A stretch of DNA of 64,000 nucleotides from Leptospira ognonensis (GTDB lineage: Bacteria > Spirochaetota > Leptospiria > Leptospirales > Leptospiraceae). This document shows, in pieces, positions 52,850-62,112 of this stretch. The position numbers were made by a program, and so were the translations under genes. The notes under the pieces were generated by a model. It searched no databases and had not been told where the DNA came from. It saw only the letters and a program-made list of their open reading frames with translations. Numbering within the stretch: position 1 is the first letter of the stretch; every line of letters starts with the position of its first letter. The stretch lies in NCBI RefSeq assembly GCF_004770745.1, contig NZ_RQGD01000024.1, positions 1-64,000 on the forward strand. The letters are read 5' to 3'.

Positions 52850-53431
52850 TTAAAACTGATCTATTATGCCGAGTAGGTGTTTTACAATGACTTGTGATGA
52901 TTTGAGCCCGGGATACGTTGATGATAGAACTATCGATCCTTCGATCGAGCAGATCGCAATGGCAGCAAAGGATTTGGCGTCCACGTCTTCTCGAAATTCA
53001 CCTTGTTTGATTCCGTTTTGAATTTCAGAAACAAATAAACGTTCCCATCTTTTAAAGCTCAAAACGACGAGTGGGTGTGGTCCTGCTTCCGCATGGTCTG
53101 TGTCAACTGCCATGTTCATAATAAAACAGCCGCCAGGAACTACGGGATTTTCTGCAATGCCTGCAAAGGATTTTATGATTTCCGCAAGTCTTCTGCGGGG
53201 AGAAGTCAAGCCTTCCGTTGCTTTGGCTAAACGGGATTCCACGCTTGCAATATAAAAGCGAAGTGCAGTTTCAACGATTTGTTCCTTGCTCTCAAAATGT
53301 CGATAGATGCCGCCCTTTTCCAATTTTGTAACTCTCATGACATCGGATAGGGAAGTACCCCTGACTCCAAATTGATTGAATAAGGCTAAGCTTTGGTTAA
53401 CGATTCGTTGTTTTGTAATATTTCCCTTCAT
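52850..53431 (-). CDS. TetR-family repressor
   Basis: The 193-residue regulator starts at ATG 53431, adjacent to a perfect palindrome. It has a typical TetR HTH (NQSLALFNQFGVRGTSLSDV, MRVTKLEKGGIYRHFESKEQ) and a helical ligand domain ending in SSTYPGLKSSQVIVKHLLG, with the PGGCFIMNMAVDTDHAEAGP block characteristic of YcdC/AcrR-type C-terminal regions. No Shine-Dalgarno precedes the ATG, so the mRNA may be leaderless or weakly translated. Autoregulation through the palindrome is likely (inference). Confidence 0.85.
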   Translation of the reverse strand: MKGNITKQRIVNQSLALFNQFGVRGTSLSDVMRVTKLEKGGIYRHFESKEQIVETALRFYIASVESRLAKATEGLTSPRRRLAEIIKSFAGIAENPVVPGGCFIMNMAVDTDHAEAGPHPLVVLSFKRWERLFVSEIQNGIKQGEFREDVDAKSFAAIAICSIEGSIVLSSTYPGLKSSQVIVKHLLGIIDQF

Positions 53432-53459
53432 CAATTTGAGACCGTACGGTCTCAAATTG
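53432..53459. promoter_or_regulatory. Perfect palindromic TetR operator
   Basis: A perfect 28-base palindrome begins one base upstream of the TetR start codon. Its core is TTTGAGACCGTACGGTCTCA. The GAGACCG...CGGTCTC core is shared with the site at 52813-52830, which supports one regulator acting on both. Confidence 0.75.
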
Positions 53460-53601
53460 GCAATCTGTCTCAGCTTTGCAAGAGAAAAATTAGTTCTTGG
53501 GTGCCTTTGGTATGTTTTTCCATCTTTTCCATCCTTGCAAAAAATTTCTGATTTGTAGATGTCTAGTCGTGCTGGCGGAACTTATTTAAATCTTTCCTTG
53601 C

Positions 53602-53622
53602 GTCAAAATGCTTGATTTTGAC
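53602..53622. promoter_or_regulatory. Inverted repeat upstream of the oxidoreductase gene
   Basis: GTCAAAAT (53602-53609) and ATTTTGAC (53615-53622) are perfect arms with a 5-base loop. No T run follows. It is 120 bases upstream of the start and may be an operator. Confidence 0.3.
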
Positions 53623-53743
53623 AGCGAGGTTTGCCGAGAAAACTACCGAATGTTCCGTAACCAGCTCGACTAACTTAAAATTTATCCCAGTTTAGGATTG
53701 CGATTTTTCCGAATTGGGCTTATACTTCGAGGCGAAACTCAAT

Positions 53744-54961
53744 ATGATTAAAAAATATGATGTCGTACTTTACGGAGCCAGTGGTTTTACAGGGAAACAA
53801 ACGGTAGCCTATTTTCTCAAACATGCCCCATCGGATTTGAAATGGGCCATAGCTGGGCGCAATGAAAGCAAGTTGCGAGCGGTTAGCAAGGAAATCATAA
53901 AAGGCACCAGAGACATTGATACCATTCAGGCGGGTTCTGAGGACGTTACCAGTTTGCGTCGGCTTGTTCAGTCTACACGCGTGGTCCTGACAACTGCGGG
54001 ACCTTTTCGTCTGTACGGTAAAAATCTCATGGAATGCTGCGCCGAAGAAGGGGTGGATTACGTAGACATCACAGGGGAAACCGCCTTTGTTCGTGCGGTC
54101 ATGGATACCCATGAAGAAAAAGCCCAGAGATCCGGAGCCAAGATCATTCCCTTTTCTGGCTTTGACTCCGTGCCAAGTGATCTGGCCGTATTCGCCATTG
54201 CAGAATATTTTCGTGAAATCAGAGAAACAAAACTAGATTCAGTTCGCGGCATTTATACCATAAAAGGCTCGTTCAACGGTGGGACACTTCTTTCCATGCT
54301 TCATATGTTTGAAAGCGGTGATTGGAAACTCATGAAAGACCCAGCCATTTTGATACGAGAGACTCCGAAAGGCGTGAAGCTGATTTCTGATTCATTTGAT
54401 ACGGTTTTAGATAAAACAATCAATCGATGGATCACGCCTTTTTTGATGTCTATGATCAACACAAGAGTTGTAAATCGAAGTGCCCATCTTTCCAGCTCCT
54501 TTGGAACAAGCTATGGACCAAATGTAAGTTATACGGAACATCATAATTTTAGTGAATGGTGGAATCCTCTGCCTGCTTACGTCTACTCAACTGCCTTTAG
54601 AGCCTTCCAATCATTGGGGACTCTTGCAGCATTCAGAGACCTAATCCGAAATCTAGGGCCATCGGCAAGTGAAGGACCCTCTGAGGAATCGATGAACACT
54701 GGTTATTTTAAACTCGATGCGATAGGTAAAGGAATATCGGGAGAAGAGGTGCACTTGGAATTTTCAGGCAATGGCGATCCTGGCAACCGCGCAACAACCA
54801 TCTTCCTTTGCGAATCTGCCCTTGCTCTGGCCACACAAAGAAAAAAATTACCAGGAGGAGAGTTGCGCAGTGGATTCTTAACTCCAGCTATGGGACTTGG
54901 ACATGTACTTATGGATCGATTAAAACAAAAAAATATAACTATCTCACTAAAAGGACATTAA
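53744..54961 (+). CDS. Saccharopine dehydrogenase-like oxidoreductase
   Basis: The 405-residue protein starts at ATG 53744 with GAGG about 12 bases upstream. The N-terminal Rossmann fold reads VVLYGASGFTGKQTVAYFLK, GRNESKLRAVSKE, and TTAGPFRLYGKNLMECCAEE with DYVDITGE. It resembles mycobacterial trans-acting enoyl reductases and SDH-like lipid enzymes (SGFDSVPSDLAVF is the typical middle block). It probably reduces or isomerises a lipid-like substrate. A hairpin at 53602-53622 precedes it. Confidence 0.83.
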   Translation: MIKKYDVVLYGASGFTGKQTVAYFLKHAPSDLKWAIAGRNESKLRAVSKEIIKGTRDIDTIQAGSEDVTSLRRLVQSTRVVLTTAGPFRLYGKNLMECCAEEGVDYVDITGETAFVRAVMDTHEEKAQRSGAKIIPFSGFDSVPSDLAVFAIAEYFREIRETKLDSVRGIYTIKGSFNGGTLLSMLHMFESGDWKLMKDPAILIRETPKGVKLISDSFDTVLDKTINRWITPFLMSMINTRVVNRSAHLSSSFGTSYGPNVSYTEHHNFSEWWNPLPAYVYSTAFRAFQSLGTLAAFRDLIRNLGPSASEGPSEESMNTGYFKLDAIGKGISGEEVHLEFSGNGDPGNRATTIFLCESALALATQRKKLPGGELRSGFLTPAMGLGHVLMDRLKQKNITISLKGH

Positions 54962-54978
54962 AAAGCAATAGGATCCAC

Positions 54979-55983
54979 ATGAATAAAACAATAGAAAAAT
55001 TTGAAGCTCATCTTTCAAAACTAGAATTGATTCTGGCAAAGGCAAAGCTCGAGAATGATGCAGCAAAATTCATTTATGCTCGAGATGCCAGAACACCTCT
55101 TTTTATGCTAGAAGGTCTTTGTCGCTTGTACGGTAATTTCCACGACAAAAACAAATTTGAAAAACTAAAAGATCTGTTCAAGTTACTTGAAGATGCATTG
55201 GGTGCCATCGATTATTATGATGTCTATGCGAAGAGTTATAAAGAGAATTCGAATGTCCCTATCTCAATTCAGAATTTCATGGAAGAACATCGCGATCAGA
55301 TGTTTGCCAAATTGAACGAAGTTTTACTACGTGATGGTTGGTTGGATGAAAATGATTCGAGACTAAAAAAAATTCGCAAAAAATTGGATGAAATGGACTG
55401 GCTTCCAGAAAAGAAAGAAGTCGAAAAAATCAAAAAGTTATATTTAGAGGAAATCGACTCAGTAAAAAAATTTATTAGTAAAAATGCTAAGCCCTTTACC
55501 GAGATGGAACTTCAAGTGCACGAGGTTAGGCGAGATTTGCGTTGGTTGAGCATCTATCCTCATGCTTTAATAGGTCAGATCCAATTTGGAAAAAAAATCG
55601 GTTCCGAAATTCCCACTGCCACGTTTGTCACACCAGAAATTTTAAGCTCAAAGTACAATCTGTTTCCTGAAGCAGGCAAATTCTCGTGGTTCCTACTACT
55701 CGAAAAAAATTACTTTTACGCTTTGAGCTGGCTCATTGCCGAACTTGGAAAATTAAAGGACGAAGGATTGGAATACTATGCTTTAGTAGAAGCTTTCCAA
55801 AAAACTGAAAATGTTTCGCCTGAGGATGCAAGTGCCAAAGCCATTTCTATACTCAGATGGAATGGTTTTAAAATTCCGTCCCTCTTGCAAACGGCTTCCG
55901 AAATGACACAAAAATTTGTATCCAAAGAATTGCTAGATGGACTCGTATTTGGAATCAGTCGCATCAAAAAGCATAAAGATTGA
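54979..55983 (+). CDS. Hypothetical helical protein
   Basis: ATG at 54979 (AGGA upstream) gives 334 residues. The protein is almost all helix, highly charged (KLELILAKAKLENDAAKFIY, RLKKIRKKLDEMDWLPEKKE), without a signal peptide. A VHEVRRDLRWLSIYPHAL block resembles the HxxR..RR pattern of CHAD domains, which bind polyphosphate, but the match is partial. It starts 17 bases downstream of the oxidoreductase. Confidence 0.7.
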   Translation: MNKTIEKFEAHLSKLELILAKAKLENDAAKFIYARDARTPLFMLEGLCRLYGNFHDKNKFEKLKDLFKLLEDALGAIDYYDVYAKSYKENSNVPISIQNFMEEHRDQMFAKLNEVLLRDGWLDENDSRLKKIRKKLDEMDWLPEKKEVEKIKKLYLEEIDSVKKFISKNAKPFTEMELQVHEVRRDLRWLSIYPHALIGQIQFGKKIGSEIPTATFVTPEILSSKYNLFPEAGKFSWFLLLEKNYFYALSWLIAELGKLKDEGLEYYALVEAFQKTENVSPEDASAKAISILRWNGFKIPSLLQTASEMTQKFVSKELLDGLVFGISRIKKHKD

Positions 55984-56178
55984 GTCTTAAAGAAGAAAAA
56001 GACATAAAAAAGATCAAAAAATGGTTTCGCAGAAGTGGGGAGAGAAACGTTTTCAAACAAATGCCCAAGAACAAATTTTAATTGATTGGCGACAGTTGTC
56101 TAGGAAATATACTATGACTCACTTGGAATACGACCATACGTCTCTACCATTTTGGGATGTAATCATTTAGAGGAAGTA

Positions 56179-58176
56179 ATGACGGATCAAACTGAATTTA
56201 AACCATCAAGGTGGAATATCCGCCTTAAACTTATTAGTATCATATCATTCATCATCATCTCTGGTTTAGCCACAATGATTTTTCTCGCTTCAAGGTATTT
56301 TAAAGACGATTCTGAAAAACGAATCCAAGAAAATAACTTGCAGCTAGCGGATGTTATTGGGCAAAAGGTGGAAGATGAATTCTATTCCATAGCATATAAA
56401 ATAAATAACATGGCGATCATTCTGGATCAGTCTCTGAGCCGACCACAGACAACACTTTTTGTGGATTTATTTTTTAAGAATAATAATTCTTTTATTTATA
56501 TGGCGATAGCCGAGGCGAAAGGATCCACTCTTTCGATCAAAAACAAAATCACAAATGATAAGTTTTTGACAGAGAACAATTTATCTCTAAATACGATTCA
56601 AAATATGAATGATGCGTATGGTGAGGATTTTAGTCGAAGTGCTTCGGGGGCTACCGTTGTCTTGAATGTGAGTTCAAGTTGCCTGAGCCCATGTTTAGGG
56701 ATTAGCATTCCGTACGGATCTCCGGAACAAAAAAAGTTAATCCTGCTCTATATGGATGCCGCCGAATTTTTGAAAGCTTTCCAGACCACTGGGATCACCT
56801 CAACCTATCTGATCAATGAACGTGCGGATTTACTTGCCCATAGCGACCGCGATACGGTCATGGCGTCCAAAAATTTAATCGATGTCCCTATCGTTAAAAG
56901 TCTTGTAGAAAGCAAAGTCGATAATGGCCAAAAGAGATATTTGATGGATGAATTTTACCATTTAGGCTCGTATAAAAAAATGGGTCTTGCTGGTCTAGGT
57001 ATCGTATCAACAGTAAAAGAGGATGATGCGTTTGTTGAAGTCTACAACATTCAGAGAAGAAACATCATCATACTTTTGATCATCCTGAACATATCCGTAA
57101 TCATTGTCTTCATATTCTCGAAAACAATTTCTACTCCGATCATTAGCTTGGTCTCTGCCACGAAACAAATTGAAGGTGGAGATTTTAATGTTAAGATACG
57201 GCCGACGACTCGAGATGAAGTTGGAGTCCTTACTAATTCCTTCCTGGGCATGGCGCACGGTTTAGAAGAAAGGGAAAAAGTAAAAAGCATTCTTGGATCG
57301 ATGATCGATCCCGTCGTGGTTCAAGAAGCTATGATTGATATGGCAGCCTTGAAACGTGGTAGCGAAAAGCCGATCACGGCTTTTTTCTCAGACGTTGCTG
57401 GTTTCTCAACAATCAGTGAACAGCTTAAGTCGGAAGATTTAGCGGCACTACTCAATGAATATTTATCGGCTATGACGATCATCTTAAAAGAGTATGATGG
57501 CGTCTTAGATAAATACATTGGAGATGCGATCGTCGGTATATTTAATGCCCCTGTGGATGTAGATGAGCATCCGTTAAAGGCAGCCAGAGCATCCATCAAA
57601 ATGGTTCGAAAATTGGCAGACCTTCGTGCGTATTGGACCGCTAACCAACTCTATTCGAAGGAAGCAAGGGAAATGGATGCTAGGATCGGTCTCAATACTG
57701 GACCTGCAAAGGTTGGGTTTATGGGAACCGATGCACTTGCTTCCTACACAATGATGGGTGATACCGTCAACTTGGCAGCCAGACTTGAGGCAGCGGGAAA
57801 AGATTACGGTGTCAATATTCTGATTAGTGAATCTACTAAAGCCAAGGTAGACCATGAACTTTTTACTCGAAAAATGGATTTGGTAAGAGTGAAAGGTAAG
57901 AATGAGCCAGTCGTATTGTTTGAGTTAATTGACTCGATTGCGGATGTCGATCCCATCATAAAGGAGAGCGCACAAGCATACGAGCGAGGATTTGAATTAT
58001 ATTTGAAGAGAAATTTTACGACCGCAATTTCTACATTAAAAGACGCGAATAGCATCAAGAAACAGAAATTTGGTAAAGATAAGGCAGCCTTGATGCTTAT
58101 CGAAAGATGTGAAGAGTATAAGGCTTCTCCTCCCGATGATGATTGGGATGGAGTATTTACAAGAACACATAAATAA
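56179..58176 (+). CDS. Membrane adenylate/guanylate cyclase with sensor domain
   Basis: The 665-residue protein starts at ATG 56179 with GAGGAAG upstream. It has TM1 (about 18-37), a periplasmic Cache-like sensor (about 45-285), TM2 (about 295-315), a HAMP-like region (ATKQIEGGDFNVKIRPTTRD), and a class III cyclase domain with metal Asp in TAFFSDVAGFS and IGDAIVGIF, plus NLAARLEAAGKDYG. A C-terminal TPR-like tail ends PPDDDWDGVF. It makes cAMP or cGMP. It is the first gene of an operon with the FecR and PGWGH proteins. Confidence 0.92.
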   Translation: MTDQTEFKPSRWNIRLKLISIISFIIISGLATMIFLASRYFKDDSEKRIQENNLQLADVIGQKVEDEFYSIAYKINNMAIILDQSLSRPQTTLFVDLFFKNNNSFIYMAIAEAKGSTLSIKNKITNDKFLTENNLSLNTIQNMNDAYGEDFSRSASGATVVLNVSSSCLSPCLGISIPYGSPEQKKLILLYMDAAEFLKAFQTTGITSTYLINERADLLAHSDRDTVMASKNLIDVPIVKSLVESKVDNGQKRYLMDEFYHLGSYKKMGLAGLGIVSTVKEDDAFVEVYNIQRRNIIILLIILNISVIIVFIFSKTISTPIISLVSATKQIEGGDFNVKIRPTTRDEVGVLTNSFLGMAHGLEEREKVKSILGSMIDPVVVQEAMIDMAALKRGSEKPITAFFSDVAGFSTISEQLKSEDLAALLNEYLSAMTIILKEYDGVLDKYIGDAIVGIFNAPVDVDEHPLKAARASIKMVRKLADLRAYWTANQLYSKEAREMDARIGLNTGPAKVGFMGTDALASYTMMGDTVNLAARLEAAGKDYGVNILISESTKAKVDHELFTRKMDLVRVKGKNEPVVLFELIDSIADVDPIIKESAQAYERGFELYLKRNFTTAISTLKDANSIKKQKFGKDKAALMLIERCEEYKASPPDDDWDGVFTRTHK

Positions 58177-58181
58177 TTTTT

Positions 58182-60623
58182 ATGAATTATAGCTTTGGAG
58201 AAAAGATTTGGATTGGCTTGCAGTTGGCAACTTTGGCTTCGTTGTCAGGTATTTTCTACTATGATGTAAACCGACGCATCCAGGTAGAAGGAGAAAAGGT
58301 GATTGGTTCGATCACATTTAAGCAACGAACGGTCCAGCGTAAATACGCGAGTCATGTCGTTTGGGAGGATTTAGAACAAAATTTCCCATTAAGAAATAAA
58401 GATTCAATTCGTACGGCAACAGAAGCCGATGCTGAAATCACCTTGAATGATGGAACCAAAATCAATCTAAGTGAAAATAGTATGATCCTTCTCAATCTGG
58501 ATGAAGAAAAGACGAGTATCGATTTTGCTTACGGTTCCGTATCGGCGAAAAATGAAGGTGGGGAAGGTGCGAATTCGCTTAGTATCAAATCAGGCGATAG
58601 TTCCGTATCCATTGGCAAAGGGGATGTCAAACTTTCTAAAAATGAAAACAAAGACTTGAATGTAACGGTTGAAAAAGGAATCGCAGAGATTTTTTCTTTT
58701 GGCAAAGAAGGACAGAAAATTGGGGCTGATGAGAAGGCTCTTGTTGGTGCCAACGCTGAAAAAGTTGAAATCAAAAAGGTTGATCTGAAGTTGATTTCGC
58801 CTCCAGATAATGCGCGTTACTTTTCGCCAGATCAAAATTATGCAGTGGCTTTTGAGTTTTCACGTGATGCATCTGTAAAAGCTGTAAATTTTGAAATATC
58901 AGGTTCAAGCGATTTTAAGAAATCTATTATCTCGAAAAAGATTTCTGATAAACAGATATCCATTTCTCTTAAAGAAGGCGTTTACTATTGGCGTGTTTCG
59001 TCTGGGAAAGATGTGAGTCCTTCGAGACGATTTAGTGTATTACAAAACAGAGCCGTTCGACCTATTGCCCCTGCGAATGGATTTAAGACCTCTACAGCGT
59101 CGAACACTACTTATATTAATTTTTCTTGGAACAAAAGCGATTTAGCTTCCAACTATAAACTTGATATTTCTCCAGTGGCCGATTATTCTAGTAATGTTCA
59201 GAGCTCTGTTTCTTCTTCAAATTACATCTCTCTTCCGATCGCCAAGGGAAAGTATTATTGGAGAGTTGGGGCAAACCTTCCATCGGGTGAGGGAAATTTC
59301 GCTTATATTTATTCTGCCAATCGGATATTTGAAATCACAGATCCAGAGAAAGGAAAACCTCCCACGTTATTCAACCCTGCAAACAAATCCGTGACATACT
59401 CCATCATCAGCGAAAAGAAAGGTGTACTATTTAATTGGTCAAAAGACAACAATTTAGATAGTTATGAATTCCAGCTATCGACCAACGCAAAATTTGATCC
59501 GATCTTGATTAAAAAAACAACAAACGCTAATTTTATTGAGCTTAAAGAGAAATTAAGTTCGGGCCAATATTTCTGGCGAGTGAATGGGAAGACCAAAGAT
59601 GGAGTGGTTACCGATCACTCCTCTATATCTTTTTTTGAAGAAAAGGATATCTCCTCCCTTCGCACATTTGGACCTGAGTCTGGTCTATCAATGAGTGCAC
59701 CGGAAGTGGAATCCAAAGGGATTTTGTTCACCTGGGAAAAACTTCCTATCGTTGGAAACTACTCGCTTCAGATCGCTGAGGATTCTAGTTTCCAGAAAGT
59801 TAAAAAGAATCTGACTGCGAAAGGCAATCGGTACCTCCTAAAAGAGATCGAAGCAGGAAACTATTTTTGGAAAGTTTCGTTACTCTCCGATACAGGGGAG
59901 GCGTATTTAACATCCAGCACTCAAAATTTTAGTGTGCGCTATCTACCAGAAGCACCCAAGATTCTTGCTCCGAAACCAAATGTTAACATCCCTTTTGCGA
60001 CGTCTCAAATAAAGTTTCAATGGACGAAAGGGAACACGCCAAACTATGAATTTAAATTATTCTTAAAGGAAGAAAATAAACTCAAAGAAATACTCAATCG
60101 ATCTGTTGCCACAAATGAGATTACGCTTGAGAAAGCCGATATCCAACAAGCTGGATTTTATGAGTGGAGTATTGCGGGAATTGGCGACGGCGGTCAAAAA
60201 AGCTCAGTAACACTTTCGAAATTTCAAGTGCTACCAGAAGTGATCGAGAAAGCAATTGAAAATAACACAGAAACGGATTCTCCAGGGAAGTCCGTTGTGC
60301 TTGTGGCTCCACTAGATGGCCAAACCATAAATATATCCCCGTTGAATGAGATTGCCTTCAAATGGACGCCTGTAAATGGGATTAAGAAATATAAATTCTC
60401 AATTTTTGATGAGAAAAAAGAAATTTATGCAACAGTGACCACAAAACCAGAAATTCGATTTTCGAAGTTAGAACTATTGGATAGAAAGCAGTTCCGCTGG
60501 AGTGTCTTACCCATGGATGATAAAAATTCTGGGAAGGAGTCCTCCTCCACCTTTAAAGTAGATCTTGATGCCATCAAAGAAGAAATTGAAATCATTTCAC
60601 CGGACATTCAGTATGATGAATAG
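58182..60623 (+). CDS. FecR-domain protein with FnIII-like repeats
   Basis: The 813-residue exported protein begins with an N-terminal signal anchor (about 8-25). A FecR-like domain (FPLRNKDSIRTATEADAEI, LNDGTKINLSENSMILLN) is followed by at least six beta-sandwich repeats, each ending in a YxWRV-type motif: EGVYYWRVSS, KGKYYWRVGA, SGQYFWRVNG, AGNYFWKVSL, AGFYEWSIAG and KQFRWSVLP. FecR senses ligands in siderophore systems; here it may be a structural or sensory periplasmic platform. It follows the cyclase by 5 bases. Confidence 0.85.
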   Translation: MNYSFGEKIWIGLQLATLASLSGIFYYDVNRRIQVEGEKVIGSITFKQRTVQRKYASHVVWEDLEQNFPLRNKDSIRTATEADAEITLNDGTKINLSENSMILLNLDEEKTSIDFAYGSVSAKNEGGEGANSLSIKSGDSSVSIGKGDVKLSKNENKDLNVTVEKGIAEIFSFGKEGQKIGADEKALVGANAEKVEIKKVDLKLISPPDNARYFSPDQNYAVAFEFSRDASVKAVNFEISGSSDFKKSIISKKISDKQISISLKEGVYYWRVSSGKDVSPSRRFSVLQNRAVRPIAPANGFKTSTASNTTYINFSWNKSDLASNYKLDISPVADYSSNVQSSVSSSNYISLPIAKGKYYWRVGANLPSGEGNFAYIYSANRIFEITDPEKGKPPTLFNPANKSVTYSIISEKKGVLFNWSKDNNLDSYEFQLSTNAKFDPILIKKTTNANFIELKEKLSSGQYFWRVNGKTKDGVVTDHSSISFFEEKDISSLRTFGPESGLSMSAPEVESKGILFTWEKLPIVGNYSLQIAEDSSFQKVKKNLTAKGNRYLLKEIEAGNYFWKVSLLSDTGEAYLTSSTQNFSVRYLPEAPKILAPKPNVNIPFATSQIKFQWTKGNTPNYEFKLFLKEENKLKEILNRSVATNEITLEKADIQQAGFYEWSIAGIGDGGQKSSVTLSKFQVLPEVIEKAIENNTETDSPGKSVVLVAPLDGQTINISPLNEIAFKWTPVNGIKKYKFSIFDEKKEIYATVTTKPEIRFSKLELLDRKQFRWSVLPMDDKNSGKESSSTFKVDLDAIKEEIEIISPDIQYDE

Positions 60624-62112
60624 AATACATCTTCTTACAGGCACGTTAATTCTTTTCTGGAGTATAAATATATTTTCAGATGCATTCCATACGATACGTT
60701 GGAAGGCAATCCCATCTGCACTGGGTTATTCGGTGGAAATTAAGGATGAATCAGGTAAGGTCATCACACAAGCTACAAAAAAATCGAGCCTTACTTTGAA
60801 AATGGCGAGAGGCAAATATTCCTATCGCATTGCTCTATTGAATAAATTGAATGTAGTTGAAAAATGGTCTGAATGGCGAGAACTCGAAGTGAAAGCGGTC
60901 GCTCCACCTGTCGTTGACTCTGATACGTCGATGGTGCAGACAGAAGGGAATAAAGAAAAAATTACCTTTAGTGGTGAAAATTTATATGAGGGGACAAAGG
61001 CCTTCATCGTACAAAACGGAAAACGCATTCCAGCAAAGATTGAAACCAGTCGAGATGGCAAAACAAGTATAGTCACAGTAGATAAAAAATTTGTAGATCC
61101 AAACAAAGACCATACTGTGATTCTTGAAAATCCAAAGTTTGATCCCATACAAGTATCCATCTCAGGAGAGTTAGTCAGTCATCCTCCTGAGCACATCCAA
61201 GCCAAGAACAATGATTCCACACCCTCTGGAGAATCTGATTTCCAGCCAGAATCAAAAATTAAGTTTTGGTCTATGTTTTGGAGACAAGCAGTTCTTCCAG
61301 GTTGGGGTCATGCTTATATCAATCACGATAAGACAGCCTATGCCTATTTTGGTCTACTCGGTGTTTCAGTTGTCAATGCTTCCGCGCAATATACTCATTA
61401 CCAGGCGGAAGTAGCTAGTTTTCGAACGGCACAAGACTATTCGGAAGGGATGCGTGCAGCCATTGATCCCATCGGTGTGAGCATTCCCTTTTATTTGAAC
61501 ACATTAGAAACAAAAGTGGATGAACAGAGAAATCGATTGAACAATTCCGTTTCTGCTATAGGCGGAATTTACGCGGTTGCGATTGCACATATTATTTACA
61601 CGGGAACGAAAAACTCACTCGGGACAAGAAAACATAGTTTTTTTGAGATGTTATGGCGACAGGCAGTGCTTCCGGGTTGGGGTCATCAATTGATTGGTGA
61701 TCATGCCACAGCATACACCTATTATGGGTTACTTGGCGGTACGGCACTCAATCTCGGTTACCAAAATTATGTTTATAGAGCGAAAGTAGCAGACTATCGA
61801 ACAATGGAAGATAATGCAGAAGCCGCACGAGCAATAAATCCTGACGACCTATTGGTACCTACACTTATCAATTCGAAGGCAGGAAAGATAAGTGAGCAGG
61901 CGAATCGACTGAATAACTCATTAGGTGCAGTAGGAGTCGTCTATTTAACATCGATATTGCATATCATGGTAACAGCTCATTTGAGGAAGTATTCTGATTC
62001 CTCCACAAATAAAATTAGTTTCGGTATAACGCCTGATATGCCCATAGGTATGTTTAGATCTTATGATCCAAGTCACCTAAGAGCTGATTTTCAATATAGT
62101 TTCTATTATTGA
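60613..62112 (+). CDS. Exported protein with FnIII/TIG-like domain and two PGWGH membrane modules
   Basis: ATG 60613 (or 60616) overlaps the FecR stop. The 499-residue protein has a signal peptide (NRIHLLTGTLILFWSINIFS) and a periplasmic part like the protein at 45831-46940 (IRWKAIPSALGYSVEIKDES). Two consecutive membrane modules follow, each beginning WRQAVLPGWGHAYINHDKTA and WRQAVLPGWGHQLIGDHATA, so the module duplicated here. It is last in the cyclase-FecR operon. Confidence 0.82.
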   Translation: MMNRIHLLTGTLILFWSINIFSDAFHTIRWKAIPSALGYSVEIKDESGKVITQATKKSSLTLKMARGKYSYRIALLNKLNVVEKWSEWRELEVKAVAPPVVDSDTSMVQTEGNKEKITFSGENLYEGTKAFIVQNGKRIPAKIETSRDGKTSIVTVDKKFVDPNKDHTVILENPKFDPIQVSISGELVSHPPEHIQAKNNDSTPSGESDFQPESKIKFWSMFWRQAVLPGWGHAYINHDKTAYAYFGLLGVSVVNASAQYTHYQAEVASFRTAQDYSEGMRAAIDPIGVSIPFYLNTLETKVDEQRNRLNNSVSAIGGIYAVAIAHIIYTGTKNSLGTRKHSFFEMLWRQAVLPGWGHQLIGDHATAYTYYGLLGGTALNLGYQNYVYRAKVADYRTMEDNAEAARAINPDDLLVPTLINSKAGKISEQANRLNNSLGAVGVVYLTSILHIMVTAHLRKYSDSSTNKISFGITPDMPIGMFRSYDPSHLRADFQYSFYY

